This document shows positions 37,701 to 53,135 of a DNA stretch of 64,000 nt, in pieces. This DNA is from Archilochus colubris (taxonomy: Eukaryota > Chordata > Aves > Apodiformes > Trochilidae). The notes under the pieces are model-generated. The model ran no database searches. It worked only from the letters and a program-made list of their open reading frames with translations, and was not told where the DNA came from. A program made the position numbers and the translations under genes. The DNA lies in assembly GCA_023079485.1 (NCBI GenBank), contig CM041090.1, positions 31,770,874-31,834,873 of the forward strand, given 5' to 3'. Every line of letters starts with the position of its first letter. The stretch's first letter is position 1.

Positions 37701-40700
37701 TTTTTGCAAATTTATACCTAGGTCTGTCAGGTGTTTTTTTCCCTAGAGCACATCCACCAAATTTCTCCAATACTTTCAAAGAAGTTTTCTAAATATTTGA
37801 AACTTTGAAGTATGAACAGTTTTCTTATCAAATTGCAAAACTGCAAATCTGCCCTTCCTGGGGGTATATATATACACATATGAACACATGTATATAGATA
37901 GGTTGCTATCAAAAGTTTTACTGGATTTTTTTGGGAAGTTTTAAGAAGTTATAATTTCCAGGAGTAATTTTCAAAATAAACAGCTGGAAGCTGGGTTTGG
38001 GTTATGAGAGGGAAGGCCTGTACATGTGTTTCAGAACAAATGTGTGGGTGATCCATATCTGGAGCTCAGATAATTTGCAGGTGACTGATGGACTCATAAA
38101 ACAAGTAACAGAGTCCTTTTTTTTAGATTTCAGATATTCTGTCAGAATTTAAACCAGAGAAGAGGTATGTTTTACCAGAAACATTAAAGTCATTTGGAAA
38201 GGAAGTGGGGAAAAAAAATTAAAGATGTTTATCAGTTGAAGTCCAAAGTGCTGTGGAACAAATCCTTAGTGTGAGAGCCTATTTACAGCACCTGGGGAGC
38301 TGATCCAGCTACCTTAAAACAGAACCCTCACTGGATTTTGGAAGTTAGGATTTCTTCACTTATAATGTGAGTACCTGGCTGTTGCATAACTTGCATAATT
38401 AAAATTTCACACCAGACAAGAGGTATTATATGGTAAATAAGTCTAAACTGTGCTGGGCTTATTTGTAAGAGTAAAAAAGATTGTTTCTTAAAAATAAAAG
38501 TAAATTCTATTTTGCTTATATTTGCCTGACAGTCTTTCATGGCAGGAGGAATGATTTCTATAACAAGTATTCTAAGCCCACGATCACATCTATACAACAA
38601 GAGCATTCAATAGGAACCATAATATGAGATGATTAAGATTTGAAAATTCAGTTATATGTTGACATGTGAAAACCCTTAGAGGAGCAACTGTCAGCACTGA
38701 GTTGTCTTAAGTGAACACCATTATTGCTGTTGGAATGTGGTAAGATTTTTGAAATATGCTTATAATAGACATGAAATTGTCCTTTATTTAAAGGTACTAT
38801 CCATAAACTAAGGCTTTGAATGGTTTGAATAGAAATACCATGAATAAAATTGCAGCTTTCAGAAACAGACACTGAAGATGTTTTGATTATTTTAAATGCA
38901 GTTTAATTGTGATTCCCCCAGTGTGCGGAAAACTGCAAAGGGCAAGTGAGAATGAGGCTGATACACTTGCATAAAACATTTGGCTAGGAGAAATGGTGAG
39001 TTGCAATGTAGAGTTGTAGGGTGTGGTTGGGTAAGAAAAGCAGGAGAAAGGGCTGACTGCAACAAATAATTCTTGCTGGAACAAAGGCTATCGGGGGCTG
39101 CCCTCCCACAGACAGTGATCTGAAGTTGCTGAACAGACATTGCCTGCTTTTTAATGTCTGGCACAATCCTAGCAATCTGTACTGCATTTCACTAGGGAAT
39201 CCAGACTGCTAAGCAGTGATGAAAAAGGAGAGAAAAGGAGTGAGGCATTGAGAAATACAGGTAGCAAAATTACAGATAGACTTCAATTTATGATTTTTAA
39301 GCCAGAGAGAGCTCTCTAGGTGATTGAGCAAGCTGCCTTTGGTTGCAGCAGCTCTCCTTTCAGCTTCAAGTAGCCAGCTTCTCGGTTGCTTTGTTTGTAG
39401 TCATGGATAAGCACTCCCTCTGGAAATTACTGAAAGCAGTCTGCCACATCAGATCACAAGCTTATAAAGTTACATTTTAATTGTGTTATTAAAACTTTAT
39501 CACTTTTGCTTTTGCTTGTTTACCTTCCTGATTCGTCTGGGTCAAGCTGTGCTGGAACAGGAATATGTTTCTTCCTGAACTGTGCTATTTATTTGTAACA
39601 TGACATGTAACACTCAGAAGCAAGCTAAAATTTATCTTACTCTATCTTTTAAAGGATGGTGGTTGGAGGTGAGGTAGAGGAGTACTATAGAAAAGTGCTG
39701 GAGTAGAAGGGAAAGAATTTTGTTCCTGTTTTGTATGCCATAAAGCATATAGACATAGGCTGATGGACCGGGGTTATCATCTCTGCTCTCACCTTGGCTA
39801 TTTCCTTCCTTTCCCAAACTTTTTCTTTTTCTCCTAATTTGATATTCATATTTGTCTGGCTCCAGGGACTTATATTGGCACGCTCTCCTAGCACTTTCCT
39901 TGAAAATGTTTATGCCAAGCATTTGAAAAAAAAACACTTTTGGCCCCAGGACCAGTCAGACAGAATTGCTGCTAGGACTAGGGGGAGGAGAAACTACAAA
40001 TGCCACTGCTTTTTTCTTTATAAGCAGAGAATGTTACCCCCTTTGAGCAAATTACTGGATTTTCCTTTTAATTTTATCTGGTCACAGTTACATTCTCTTT
40101 TGTGGCAGAAGTCACACAAGACAGAAGCTCGTGCCATATCTCTAACTGGAATCCATAGATGTTTACCTTTAAAAAAAAGTCAGATGTTATTACTAAACAA
40201 TATAGGAGATAATACTGTCATTGCTTAGAGTCAGAAACAGCACCGACCCCTCAGGCACTTTCAGGAGCCATCAGTGCATCTTCACTGCAGTCACTTGTTC
40301 TTTATCATTTAGTTTCCCCAGTGCACATGGCTGCATTACATTACTAAAACAACATGCCACAAAGGTGAGTTCCAGGGACCTTTTGGAAGGTTTCTGGCAG
40401 CAGAATAGATCTTTGGTTTGCTGATGAAAAGAAACGGTTATGTTAAATAGATCAATAAATTGATTTAATAAATTAAATAAATATTATGCCTTATCAGGGA
40501 CACACCCAAATTCTCAACTGCATATATGTAATTCAGATTCTGAGGGAAACTGTTACTACACACTGACTCATATATAAGTTGTTTAACAGGAACAATGGGA
40601 CCTACCAACTGTTATCTGAATAAAGGTATTTTGTCAGAAAATTTGCCTGAGAGATATTTTTAGTTTTCCTACAATAGCAAATGATGCTCAGTTCTTTGAT

Positions 40701-43700
40701 CAACTTGATATTAGAGCAAAAGACGAGAAGGAAGAAATAAACAAAAGGAGTTGCCATCTGTCATCTTTGGCTAATTATTTCAGGCCTTACCTTGCTTTAT
40801 ACACTGCAGCACACTATTTTGGGACTTGCTATCTGAAAAGTCTTCTGCTCTGCGAGAGTAAAAACGAGTTCACCTCTAGCAAGTTCTCCACTGCTCAGCA
40901 TGTTGTGCTGTCACTTCATACATGTCATGATTTATTAGTTCAGTCAAGTCTGTTTTATCCCACTCTTTCAGCTGAACTGGCTTTTCAGCAGAAGACTGCT
41001 TTCTCACTTTTTTTGTGGGTGTATGGAGAAGGGAGGGAACACGACTTAATCCCTCCAAACTCCTATTAGCAGTCCAGCACCCTGGCATTAGCTCTTCTGT
41101 GTTTTTTAGTGAGACATTAATGAAGGAGGTATCTGCAAGGGAGGAGGGACCAAATAGTCAGCAGGTACTCATCTGAAAAGATGCTTGAGGTATTTGTGTG
41201 AAAAGCAATTTGCAGTGTGCTTCTACTGAGGGGACCCAGGAGCCCTCTGCTTCCACCCCTATGTGGGCAGAGAACTTCACAGTCATGTAAAGTGAGGAAG
41301 CAGCTTTGTTTTCTGCTTGTTTGCCTTGTAACTGAACTACTTGAGCATTTGAGGTGAATTGAGACTCATTTGTTTTGGGGTTTCTTGTAACTCTCTTGCT
41401 GAAATATTTGTTGCTTATTAGCTTTTTAAAGGTTCAGGTGCATAAGAATGGGTAAAAAAAATCTACCCTCACTTTGTAAGTGCTGACACTTGTCATACTG
41501 GTTGTCATTTTCACCAAAAAGTATTTTTGTGTTTTTAGTTCCCTCAGCAAGTTTATGTTTTTCAATATAATTGGAAAGCAAGTTTCCAGATAAAATTTTA
41601 AAGTCTAGATATGTTGAAATAGTGTGATTTAGATTTGAGATAATAAACAGGAAACGAGCAAGCTTTTAGTAGATACTAAAATGTAGATCCTTTTGAGCTT
41701 TTTTAAAAGTGGCAGAGAAATCATTCAATGTCTGTTTATTTATTTTATGAAATGGCTAAATAGCTGGAGCTGAATTCCTGGATTTGTGCATTTTAAGCTT
41801 TGGCCTACTTGGAGATAAACTGTAGTACTGTCCTTCATAACAGGAAGCTTATTTTCTTTTGAAAGTAAAAAACACAAGTGGACAGTGATGGTAGGAAAAC
41901 AGGGTTTTCTTGTGAAAGCTCTACAGAAAGGCTGCTAAATATCATCCCAAGACTGTGAACTTCCCTACAGGCATCCATTTAAAAATACCACATAGGATCA
42001 AACCCGGTGATTACACCATTGTTGTGTGATTTTGTTCTGATTTAAAAAAACCCACACACTTCCAAATATTCAGTCAAATTGGAATTATGATCAAACATTT
42101 TGAAAAGCAGTTTTAAATGCCCTGATTATGTTTTAATTTACTGGTCATCCCCTGGTTTTAAGAAGAAGAAGGAGCAGAACAGAGCTATTTTTGCATCAAG
42201 CTCATCTCAACCCAGGTAAGAGTAGAATGTCTGTGCAGAGCCCCAGGGTACTGAACAATTGGAATTCAAATAAGTTTTCGAAGATTTTTGGTCATTTGTT
42301 TTGGTTTTGGTTTTTTTCACTCCACAAAGCATACAGAATACAAAAATATATTACAAAAATGTCACGTCTTTCCTACACTAGCAGCACTCTTAAGATGAAA
42401 ATTTACACACATTATTAAAAGAAAATCAATAGACTGCAGGAAGTAAATGTAAATCATAGACTGCCTTTACTTTTTTATCTAATTAATTTGTTTCTTTGAA
42501 ATGTATTTATTTTTTTCATACACCATTGAAAACTATAGGATAAGTGAATGGCATTTTGTCAACATACCTGCCACTTGAAATAAAGTCAAACAACAAAGAA
42601 CAATGAGTAAATTCAGAAGTAGAAGAGAATATATGCAAAATATGGAGAAGTGAATCATTCCTTAAACTTATCTTATGTGCTACATAGAAATATAAACTAG
42701 AATCAGTAATAACTCCTCCATCCTTTCAACGTCTGTATGCTATGGCATTGAAAAAGTACTTACTTCAGGAGACTGAAGATAAATGTAAACTTTAGATAAA
42801 GGAAGAGAATATACACATACCAGCAATTAAGATAGGTGAGTGAACTACACAGATAACTGTGGTATCCACAACTAAATTCAATGAATATGTACTAGAAGAA
42901 CTGTGGATTTTGCAGGTTTTAAAATAAATTTTAGACTTTATACATGAATATACTTAATAATTATTACAGGCTTGGCTGAGGCAAGCATCTAGAGTGCTAC
43001 AATAAACAGATTTGTTGTCCTAGTTCAGAAAATACCGTGCAACTGAACGATGAGAGACTACAGACTGATGTGAAGAAACGAAACATTTTTACAGACATTA
43101 GAAAGTTAGAAAGAAAGCATAACTTCACAAAACATCACTTATTAGTTACCTGTCCCAGAGAGAAGGTGAAGATTTTGCGAGCCTGCCCTGGAGAATTCTA
43201 GGTTGCCATAGACAGGTTGGCACCCAGGAATTTCGTACCCTGCAGCATGAATAGAGGATAAACCATGGCTAGGTATGGCTCTTAAGACATACGAGTGATA
43301 ACCTAGCTAGATTTGCTGCATATCAGTAGGCTATGGCATAATTTGGTACTAATTCTTATTCAGGATCTCCTAGCTTAAAGAAGTATTAAAACAAGGTGAT
43401 GTTACAGCGCACACATTTAATGATTTTCTGTGCAACTACTATAGGTCAGAGTACGCATTTAGCATTGACCTTATGGTGGCTGTAAATGGGTGCTTCCCTG
43501 TCTGCTTTACAGGAGAAGCATTTGCTCTTAAGATTTTTGAATCAAACCCTTAAATTTTTGCCTTGTAGAAACATTAGATTAATCAAATTTATGGTTCATT
43601 GAAAGAGGGTCAGCAAAATTCCTTCTGAGCACCAAAGTGATAACATGTTTAACAGCTTTAATTTAATCTGGGCTGAGGTTCAAGTTCCACATACCAGGTT

Positions 43701-46700
43701 CCATGCACATCTACCAGAGGGAGAACAAAAGCTGCAAAATATTTGCTGGAAATGAAAAGCACAAAGAGAAGCGATCTGAGCTAGCAATATAAGCAATGAA
43801 TAACACAGCAAAAGCAGATCCAGAGCCCAGGAGACCAACAAGGCAGGCACATTAACAATGAGAACTGTTGCCCAACATCATGCAATGCTGGTAAGATCCA
43901 AAATACTCTGTTCAGTCCTTAATCAAGCAAATTCTTACTCAAGTCAAAGGTCGTTTTTTGTGAGTAAAATCTGGTTAAGGACTACAGCATTTGGCCATGC
44001 AGAATACGTTGTACAGTGTTGCTGTGTTCCTTTGCAATACCAAAAATGGAAAATGACATGCTTTGAGGGATAAATGCAGCAAAAGATCAGTTTTTCCTCA
44101 CTCAAGCACATTCCTATTTATGAACCAGAATGTTATGAACACAAACTTTCCCTGTGGTCAGTGATTACTATACATTCAGAAAATCCTACCTCCCAGTATT
44201 CACCATCAATTACCAGTGAGTACTGCAAAGTAAGGGCTTTCTGGACTATGAAAACATCTTTACATTTTAAACACACTTCAGGAGCAACAGGTTTGATATG
44301 GAAAGCAGCAGAGGATCTCAATGTTTATGGGAAAGGAGAATTCTGCTGAATTTCTTCCCACTGCTGCAAGTCTGCCCTAGGATTGGTTTCATGTCCAGAG
44401 CTACTGGCAGCAGATAATGCTCTTTAAAGGCACTCTGAAGAAAAGTGAATTGCTCTGGTTGTACTGAGTTATTCATTGAATAAGGGAAGAACCTTTAAGT
44501 ATTATTTAGCTTATTCTGAACTAGGCTTGGATTAAATATGTGAAGGCACACAGAAGATGGGATGGCCTAAGATTTAGGTGTTACCACCACATGAATTTAG
44601 AGCATACTAGTTTTAAAATTAAAGTGAAACTTAGAATAAACCTCTGGGATTTACAAAACCTCAGTTTGTTGGTTCTTCAGTGAACTGTTAGTATTACTTT
44701 GTATTATGTATATCTCACACATTTTCTGATGTTCTCAAACTGCAAATCTCTTAATAAATATGTGTGTAGTTACTTAATGCATGCCAGTTCTGCTGGACTT
44801 CATGATGTACTTTCATTCTCAACTATGGGTGTCAGGAAAATAGTCTATTGTAAGAATATAGATTTGAAAACAATCCCTGCTTGGCTCACCAGTTTGTATC
44901 TGCGTATTTGTAAACTGCAAAATTGTAAACTGCTCCTTAAAATGAGCAGCTCTCTTCCATATGATCCTTATTTAACCTATCTCATACTTTTTACTGATAT
45001 ATAGCAAATAATCTTGCTATAGAAAACATTGACAAAACATTTTAAAGCTATGATGTTGTGAGATATTTCGACAAAGAGAGAAGGGGTGTCAATTAAATTG
45101 TAGCTCTTTGCTCAGTGTTTTTCTTGACATCTTTTCAGTATTAAGTCCTGTGTAATTGGTCCATAAATAAGCTAATGCAGAGAAAAACTCTGTGCTCTAA
45201 ATGTGGTGGGTCTTTCAAAAGCTCCCCAAAGGGGTTTAATAACATCCTTTCTCAGATAATCAGTGTCAGTTGTAGTCAGTCTAATCACGTTCTCATGTGC
45301 AAAGTTGAAAAATAATTAGTAACTGTAAGATTTATTTTATTTGCCTGGTCCAAAACCACAAAAATCCATGTGTCAGCTTCTGCAGTTTACAGGGGATCTT
45401 ATTTTATCATTTGTAAGTCAGAAATCAACAAAAAATACATCCATTTTAATCTACAGCTACTGTAAATTCTAAAGAAAACAAAATGGAAAATTCTCCGAGT
45501 CCTGCTACTGTGTTGTTTCCTTTCTGAAACAACAGTTGTAAGAAACTTGTAACTTGGAAATAATAAACAAGCTATTCTATTAAAAGAATGTTGTATCATC
45601 ACAGTATACAAATAACAGCTTACTTAGAAAAATATCAGTCCCAAAATGCTGATGATAAAGCATTTTAGATCACCAAGTTTTAAGAAGGTTTTTTATTGTG
45701 CTGTAGCATGATCAGGTAACTAATTTTCCTTTTCTTTCTACAAAGCTTCCCTTAGTTTTCTCTGATGTTACTGAGACAGATGCCAGTGTCAAGTGAAGTT
45801 CGAATCTGGGCACAGTGTTGTCAAAGCCTGTGTTTTCTTGTCTTGTCCTGGAACATGCAATGCATTACTTCAAGTATTAACTGTGGCTTGTCTGACAATA
45901 ACCACAGAAGATACTGACAGTCCTAGAGTCAATTAAAAAAAAAATAAAAGGGGGGGGAAAAAAGAAAGATGAATTTCTCAATGAATCATGATCAACACTA
46001 TTTCACTGTGTGGAGAAGAACTACTAACAATTCAGTTTTGGTGGCAGATGGTGGTAGATCCACTGTGCATGGATCAGACTCATATAGACTGTTTTGTCTA
46101 TTTAAGAAATAGCACGAAAAAAAAAGCTATGACAATACCCATTATGGTCCCTTCTTCATGTTTCATGGGTGAGACAAATTTGTAGCATCTGATAGGTTCA
46201 AAGATCCTTGGTTCACCTGATGCTCTTCAAAAACATTGCTCTTTTTATGCTAGCATATACGCAGTTGTTTTATAAATATCAGTGCAAACCTGAATGATTT
46301 TTCTGAAATAATGTTTTTTTCAGAAGTTGGAAAATTTCATGGTTATTCCACTTGTGCGTGGAGGACCTAATGAATAGATGTTAGCAGCCTCTAAGCAAAA
46401 GCCACCCCAAATCTCGCATCTGTTAAAGGAAGAGAAATTTTCTGTAGAGTGGGAAAGAACATGGTCTGATTTTAATTTAAGCTCAGTCTTTAAAACCCGA
46501 AGGGGATTTGAAAGTCACCCTTAAACTGGGTTGTCCTATTATGATTTCTGTACTCACCCAACTTAGCCCTCTTTTACCCCGGTATGAAGAATTTAAGCTC
46601 AAGAACTGCTATTTTTGCTTCTATTAACACCATTCAGCTATTTTAAGGGCATGCTTACATAAACAATAATACCCCCAGATAAAACATTTTCAAGGCAAGC

Positions 46701-49700
46701 TGGAAGGACACCTTGGAACATACTGTCACGACTCTACCTCCTCATCCCTTCCTCATTGAAGAGGCACGTGGAAGTGATGCTAATTTAGTATCATAGACTT
46801 GCAAGATGCTGTCAGCTGAGCTTGCTACCTACTTTCCTAGTAGTCTTGCCAATGTAGGTAACTGGCTGTCATCTCCACAGAAAAAAGACGGGAAATAATA
46901 AAAATGTCAAACTACCCATGTTCTTTGAGAGGTAGGCAGTTCTATTTCTACAGTTAACCAGAGCTACCTATGACCACAGCACTGAACAGTGTAAAATTGA
47001 TGCAGGGAGCACAACAGTGTATCTTATTATTTTAAATATAACTCCCTAATTGAAAAACATGGTCTTGAGGGCTGTGCGTACCCTCAGCTGAGTAACCTGC
47101 AAAAACTGAACCAGTACAAAGTACACGGAAATATCCAGAGGCTGTGACGGTCCATCAAGCAGAAAGGGGAGGAAGATGATGGCACTGTCTATGACTGAAC
47201 TGAATACATACTTTACTTCATTAAAGCAATACAGAGATGTTTCTCTGCCTGCTCAGTGTAACACATTTTAGGAGAGGGTGTTTCACTGGCAATTTTTTCC
47301 CCCCCTACTCTTCTAACAAGCTCCTGACATACCTATTCTTCTGCAGCTTCGCTCATCTGTGAAATCTTTATCTAATATGCTTCTGATGTTCCCACTGCAT
47401 CCTCTTGGCTCATCAGCTGCTGCAATGCTGAAGGTGAAAGACCACTTCCCTGTCGCCTCTTTGGGACTCAGACGCTACAGCAAGCTCTACCCATTGGGAA
47501 GAGTTAGGAAGGAAATCAGCTAAGTTATGAAATTCTGAGACCAAGAACAATTAAATGAGACTGAATATATGTGATACTCAGTTGCCGAACTAATATGTCT
47601 CTCTTAAACAGTTTTGTTTTTGTTTTTTTTCACATGCCTTTGAAGTGTGCAGCTTTGCATGTTATAGCACTTGACATTATGGAAAGCTCCCTGGAGTACT
47701 TAAGGTCCCAGACCAAAAGTAGGCAGGCTGAGGGCTTCTTGATAAAAAAATAATGGGCTATATTTTTTGCTATACCTACTGTTTGCCCCTTATATTTTCA
47801 GAAATATCTAAAGCATTTTGACATGAAAAATGTGACATGCAAAATTCCAATTGATAAAGTTTTCAAAGCATCAGTCAGTGGAAAAATTTGTTTGACCCAA
47901 GTGATTAGGAATGCTGCCAGGTTGTCATACCTTACCTAGCTATTTATCTATCTACGTTTGTCAAATCCTGTAGTCAGTCAAGTGGCATAAATGTGTATGT
48001 ATCACACTTATGTGCATGCACAAACATGCCTGTGTATATACATGTTTAAGTCCACTGTTTTCAGAAATACACGCAGTAAATAGTCAATAGAACCTTGAGT
48101 TAAACTTCCATACTCAGATTATAAAGTGAATAACATGCATTAAGCATGTTTACAGAGCAATTGTGGTAGGATTTGAGCTACTTGCAATGTTTGAATTTGT
48201 TTGTTGATGTGTGAAGATAAAACACAAATTATGTTTCATTCAGACACAAGGCAATTGGTTTAATACGAGAGTATTAGCAAAATGTAAAGATTTATGGCTA
48301 AATTAATTAAAGAGCTTTCTGTTCTCAAAACACTAAGATGCCGTATCCTTTGTGAATAACACTGTGGGAGATGACATGAGCTAACAATTTTTACGTAAAT
48401 TTTTAAAAATTAGAATCCAGTTTAAGCTCTCAAAAGGATCCCTGGAAACAGTTCATGTTTTTCCAAACTTCTTTTAGCTTTATGACATTAACTGTGTACT
48501 CTAGATGGCATATGAACATCCACCATTGGCTTGAACCTAGTTAGGTGTTAAAACAAAATCCAAGACAAGGTGAAGATTTACAAGCTAGGTAATCACTTCT
48601 CTTGGCATCATTGTGGCATTTTATTGTGGCTATGACTTCATATTTTGTCAGTCTTTAAATTCATGACATATAATTGATCTGAAATTTAACAGCTGGCTGA
48701 GTACAATTTTACTCATGATTATATTTGAGAAAAGAGAAGCAGGTGCAGAAGCACTCCCTCCTGAACCTACAGAAAAATATGATAGGAATTAGTCATTCGG
48801 TACTTGCATGGAAATAATAATAAATTATTAATAATATTTCTTTTTGAGTGTCCTGCTTGGGAAACTGATCATCTCAGTACTGTGAAAAGCATTAGCTAGC
48901 TTGACTGTCTTGCAGCTTATAAACTATTAGTACGTAATAAAACAAGTCACACTTTTCAGGATTATAGATCATCCTTGCAGTATAACTCAGTGACAACTGA
49001 TAGTCTGTATACTGCTTAAATACATTTTGTTGTTTCCTGTGGGAAGCAATATCCATAAAGATATTGTATAGGTGCCAAAATATACCTGTCGTCTGTGTAC
49101 ATTTCCCAGTGGAATTATATTTGCTAATATTTTTTATATGTCTCATGAAGTTTCAGTATTATTAGTAGTGGCTCTTCAATGCTGTCAGTGATAACATCCA
49201 ACAGCTTCTCTGGGGCATTTATTTTAGTGATGAATTTTTGTATGGCAGAATGCAGTTTTCATGAGGAATGGTTTTCCACATGCTTGAAAATAAATAGCAG
49301 ATTGACTTAAGGGCTGTCCTTTCTTCCATTTCCCTTGGGCTCTTTTCTTCAACTAGCTAAATAAGTGTTGTTTATAATGTAATTAGCCCATCATGAATAA
49401 TTTCACCCTGAATTTTTCTCTATCATAAATGCATTGGTTCAGTATCCCAGCAGTAGATCCATTTTTATCCTTTTTTATGGTTTTGCTTTAGGCAATATTT
49501 ACACAGCTCCAGCCGCCCTCGCTGAGTCTGCTCAACAAAGCTTTGTTTCAACATGGAGAACATTGGTGGGCAGCTGGCAGTACCTACCTGGCCAAGAAGA
49601 CTTCTATGTCTAGAATGGAATCTTTATAAATTTTAATGAGACAAATTTGGATAGATGGTTTGGTTTCCTAACATAGAAATAAGGACTGTAAACACTTAAA

Positions 49701-52700
49701 GAATTAGCTATGTAAATTAGCAATACATTAAAAGCTACCTTTTAAGTCCTTTATTGCCAGTGTAACCCTCCCTTTCCCCCATCTTTCCACAGTTTTGCTT
49801 GGACCCTCTAAGTTTGGAAGTTTTGGATCATCAGTGACTCATTTTGTCATCTAGGAATGGACTATGTAAGAGGACTTTTCTAAATATATGGATGTATTTA
49901 CTGCAGAAATCAACTGTGCATGTATTTATATTTCATACCTTTCCCAAAATCTGCTATGATGTTTTTAAGTCTCCATGTGAATGAATGTGTGAAAAAAATC
50001 ATACTGGATATAGACTATACTTAGATATATTAACTATACTTAGAACAGCATCCCTTTTCTGCAAAGACTGGTCTGCTCTTGCATAGTTCCAGCTATCCAT
50101 GCCTGGTGCCTTCAGAGAATCTGGAAGAAGTAATAAATACAAGACATTCATTCTAAAATGGCAAGTAAAATAAAGCTAACATTTAAGATTGATAGTTTAC
50201 TCCGTTCACCCTAAACAGATATCTTAAATTATATCTGATATCCCAATAGTTTTCATTTACTCAATGAATACACCTGTTTTCTAAGCAGCTCCAGTAATTA
50301 ACAGGTGAGGTGTTCCAGCAAGAGATGGAAGTGTTGGCATGTCAGGGAAAGGGCAATGATGTCTCTCTGGGAATGCAGTGCAGAATCCCAGTCACCCATT
50401 TTCATGAGAGGGATTCAGTTTTGAAGAGACAGAGAAAACATTTTTTCTAAGATTTAAGAGGTATTTCAGAAAACAAAAGAAAAAGCAAAGGTGGTCTAGA
50501 TCAGTACAAGAAAAGGAAGACTCAGTGAGGATGTGACTGCAATTTCAAACAAGGAGGGAAATACTCTCTATAAGGAAAATCATTGGCTTAAGAACAAGCA
50601 AACAAAACTGGCCGTGATTATATTTTCTTCTATAAATCAGAAGACTTCTAATGGCAGAACAACATGATTCTGGAACAGCCTTCCAATAGGAGTAACAGAT
50701 ACAAAACCACTTTAGAAGATGTAGTATGTGGTTGTCTGTAACTGCAGAAAACTCTTCCAAAATGTCCATGTTCCAAGTAAATTGATACTCAAACTAAGCA
50801 TCAGCTCAGTATTGCCAATTCTGGAGTCTGAAATGGAAGAAATCTCACTGAGGAAGCTGATGTCAAGTCCTACCTTTCAGAATCTGATGTGGCTAATGAA
50901 TTTGTCAGCTGGTTGCTGCTAGCAATTTATCTATTAGCCTAACACTTTCACATGTTTACAATACAAATGTACTGACACAGAGCAGTTGTATTTTAATTGA
51001 AAATACTAATATTAGAGATAATCTCTAGAGAAACATTCCCAGGAGACACTTCCAGGCAGCTCAAAATCAGTAGAAATGATGAGTATTTTATCTCTCTTCT
51101 GATTTTGCTCCTAATTTGTCTATATAAACCTTATCTTTTACCCCTGAAGAGAGTGGGTGCTTTCACTGTGGGTAGATTTTCATGTTTCTTCTGCTGAGAA
51201 AATTAAATACTGAGTGATCTGCTTCAGAAATCTGCCCACTGGAGAACTGGTAAATATGCATGTAAACAAATGCCCTGGAGTATAATCTGAGCTATTTTTG
51301 TATTATAGTTTGGTAGGTTAGAAGAAGGAATTGATTACAAAAAAAGAGAGTCTGTATTTCAGCTCAGAAATTGTTCTGTTTTGCTGGTGGTGGTTTGTTT
51401 TTTTTTTTCTGTCTGCTCAGAAAGCCAGTAGCATCCTCCTCTCCTGTCTGCCACCTTTGATTTAAATTATTTTTGTTAAATTCTGACCTTAGTGAAGAAG
51501 CTATGTATCACTGACTATATCCCTGGTGGAATAATTCATCAGTCACTAATTGCCTGGTCTGACTAGCACAGAGATTATTCCTTGTATATCTACGCCGGTT
51601 CTCTCAGTCCATTTATACTCTGCGGGGCTATTTGAAATTGATTCTTTCTAGTTTTATGTGTCTTCCATCATAAAGGACAGATTTTCTTTTGTCTTAGGAT
51701 ATACTACATTCATTTTAAAGACACATATATGCCAGGCGCTATTTTTTTTTTTTTTGAAAAATTTTGAAATCTTGGGTACATCAAATAAACAATATGGCTC
51801 CCAATGTGTAGAAAATCAGTTCACTTCCCTGTCACTCCACATGCTTTCCTACCTCGTTCCCTTCTCATCCATTTAAATTGTCAGCTCACAGAGGGAGGGG
51901 AAATCTCTTTAGACTTAAGGACAACATCATGCATATAATGAATCTTTATCTCAGGATGAGAGACTGGCAAAGATATTGGAAAGAGAAAAGTAGAGGAAGA
52001 TATTGGTGGGGTGACGAGTGGATGGTCTTTTGTGAAATCAAGAAAAGGCTAAAAAGAACAATACCTGAGAATTAGCAGTCCACACCCCAGATATTTTTAG
52101 GGTTAAATTTCAGATGAGCTAACGGGAAGATTTGACAATTATTTCATTACCCTGAGTACCATTTTAAGCCAGACAAATATCAATTTAAAGGCTGAATCCA
52201 AAACTATGCAGGAAAAAAAGCAGGCTCAGAGCTTAAGATGACACAGAATTTCCCCATCCCATGGATGAGTGCTGTCAGGAGAGAGGGTGGCACTGGGATG
52301 AAGAAGCAGGCATGGTGCTCTTTCTTCTGCCACAGAAAGGAGCCATGGCTGCTATTTCTGCAAGAGCAAGAGCTTTCAGCTTACTCATAGCATCCTTTCC
52401 CTTGGCAATAGCAGCAGCAGGTCTCTGACACAAGTAAAGTAGGCAACTGCATACTTTGTCTATGTCTAGAGCTGGCTCTGCAAGTCCTATTCCATTATTT
52501 CGGGGCTGGAAACATATACTCTACCTGGCACAAAGCCTATTCTATGCTTTGAAAGTGCTCTGGGGGAAAAAATGCTGCAAAAACAAAATTGCCAGGTGTG
52601 AGCAATCAGAACACAATTTAATCTATTTTGAATGGAATGAATTATCTCCTTAAAAAAAAATATTAGCTGTTGTGGAACATGTCTCATTTAGCAATTAAAA

Positions 52701-53105
52701 AATATATATGTTCAGGTGAGTCTTATTACTGCTCGGCTAACTCCTGTCACGTGTTTCTTCATACTGTCTCTTGCCAGAACTGTCTGTGTTGCAGAAAATA
52801 GACTCAATCTTCATCCAGATGTACATGAGTGAGTCACGGGCACAAGACTGCTTTATTCAGTATAGACAATGTCTAACTAAGATAACAGCAAACTAATGTA
52901 CACTTTTGAAACTAGAGAGATATAAATGCAGACTGTATAATGGTGAGAATTCAATGACTTGTAATACATCTTTCAGAGGGAGAAAATTGAGAATTAAAAA
53001 TGAGACAGGATCTGAAGTAATACTTGGTGTAACTGCAGGTTCTGTTTTCAAGACATGAACGCAGAAAGGTTATTCTCTCTAACCAGTCCCACAGATGCCT
53101 GCCTT

Positions 53106-53135
53106 TGGGAATCTGGAGTTTGGGAATCTGGAGTT
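53106..53135. repeat. Perfect tandem duplication, 15 bp x 2
   Basis: The unit tgggaatctggagtt occurs twice in tandem, at 53106-53120 and 53121-53135. Confidence 0.95.

Noticed and set aside
39794..40228. Longest open frame in the window (144 codons, plus strand)
   Set aside because: Composition follows local T-rich sequence, there are no recognisable motifs or splice signals, and frames on the other strand overlap it. Frames of this size are expected by chance in 64 kb.
44655..44675. Minus-strand Lys-Leu-(Ser) followed by gt, a possible BEGAIN start exon
   Set aside because: No upstream Met-Glu in frame and the donor (gttttg) is poor.
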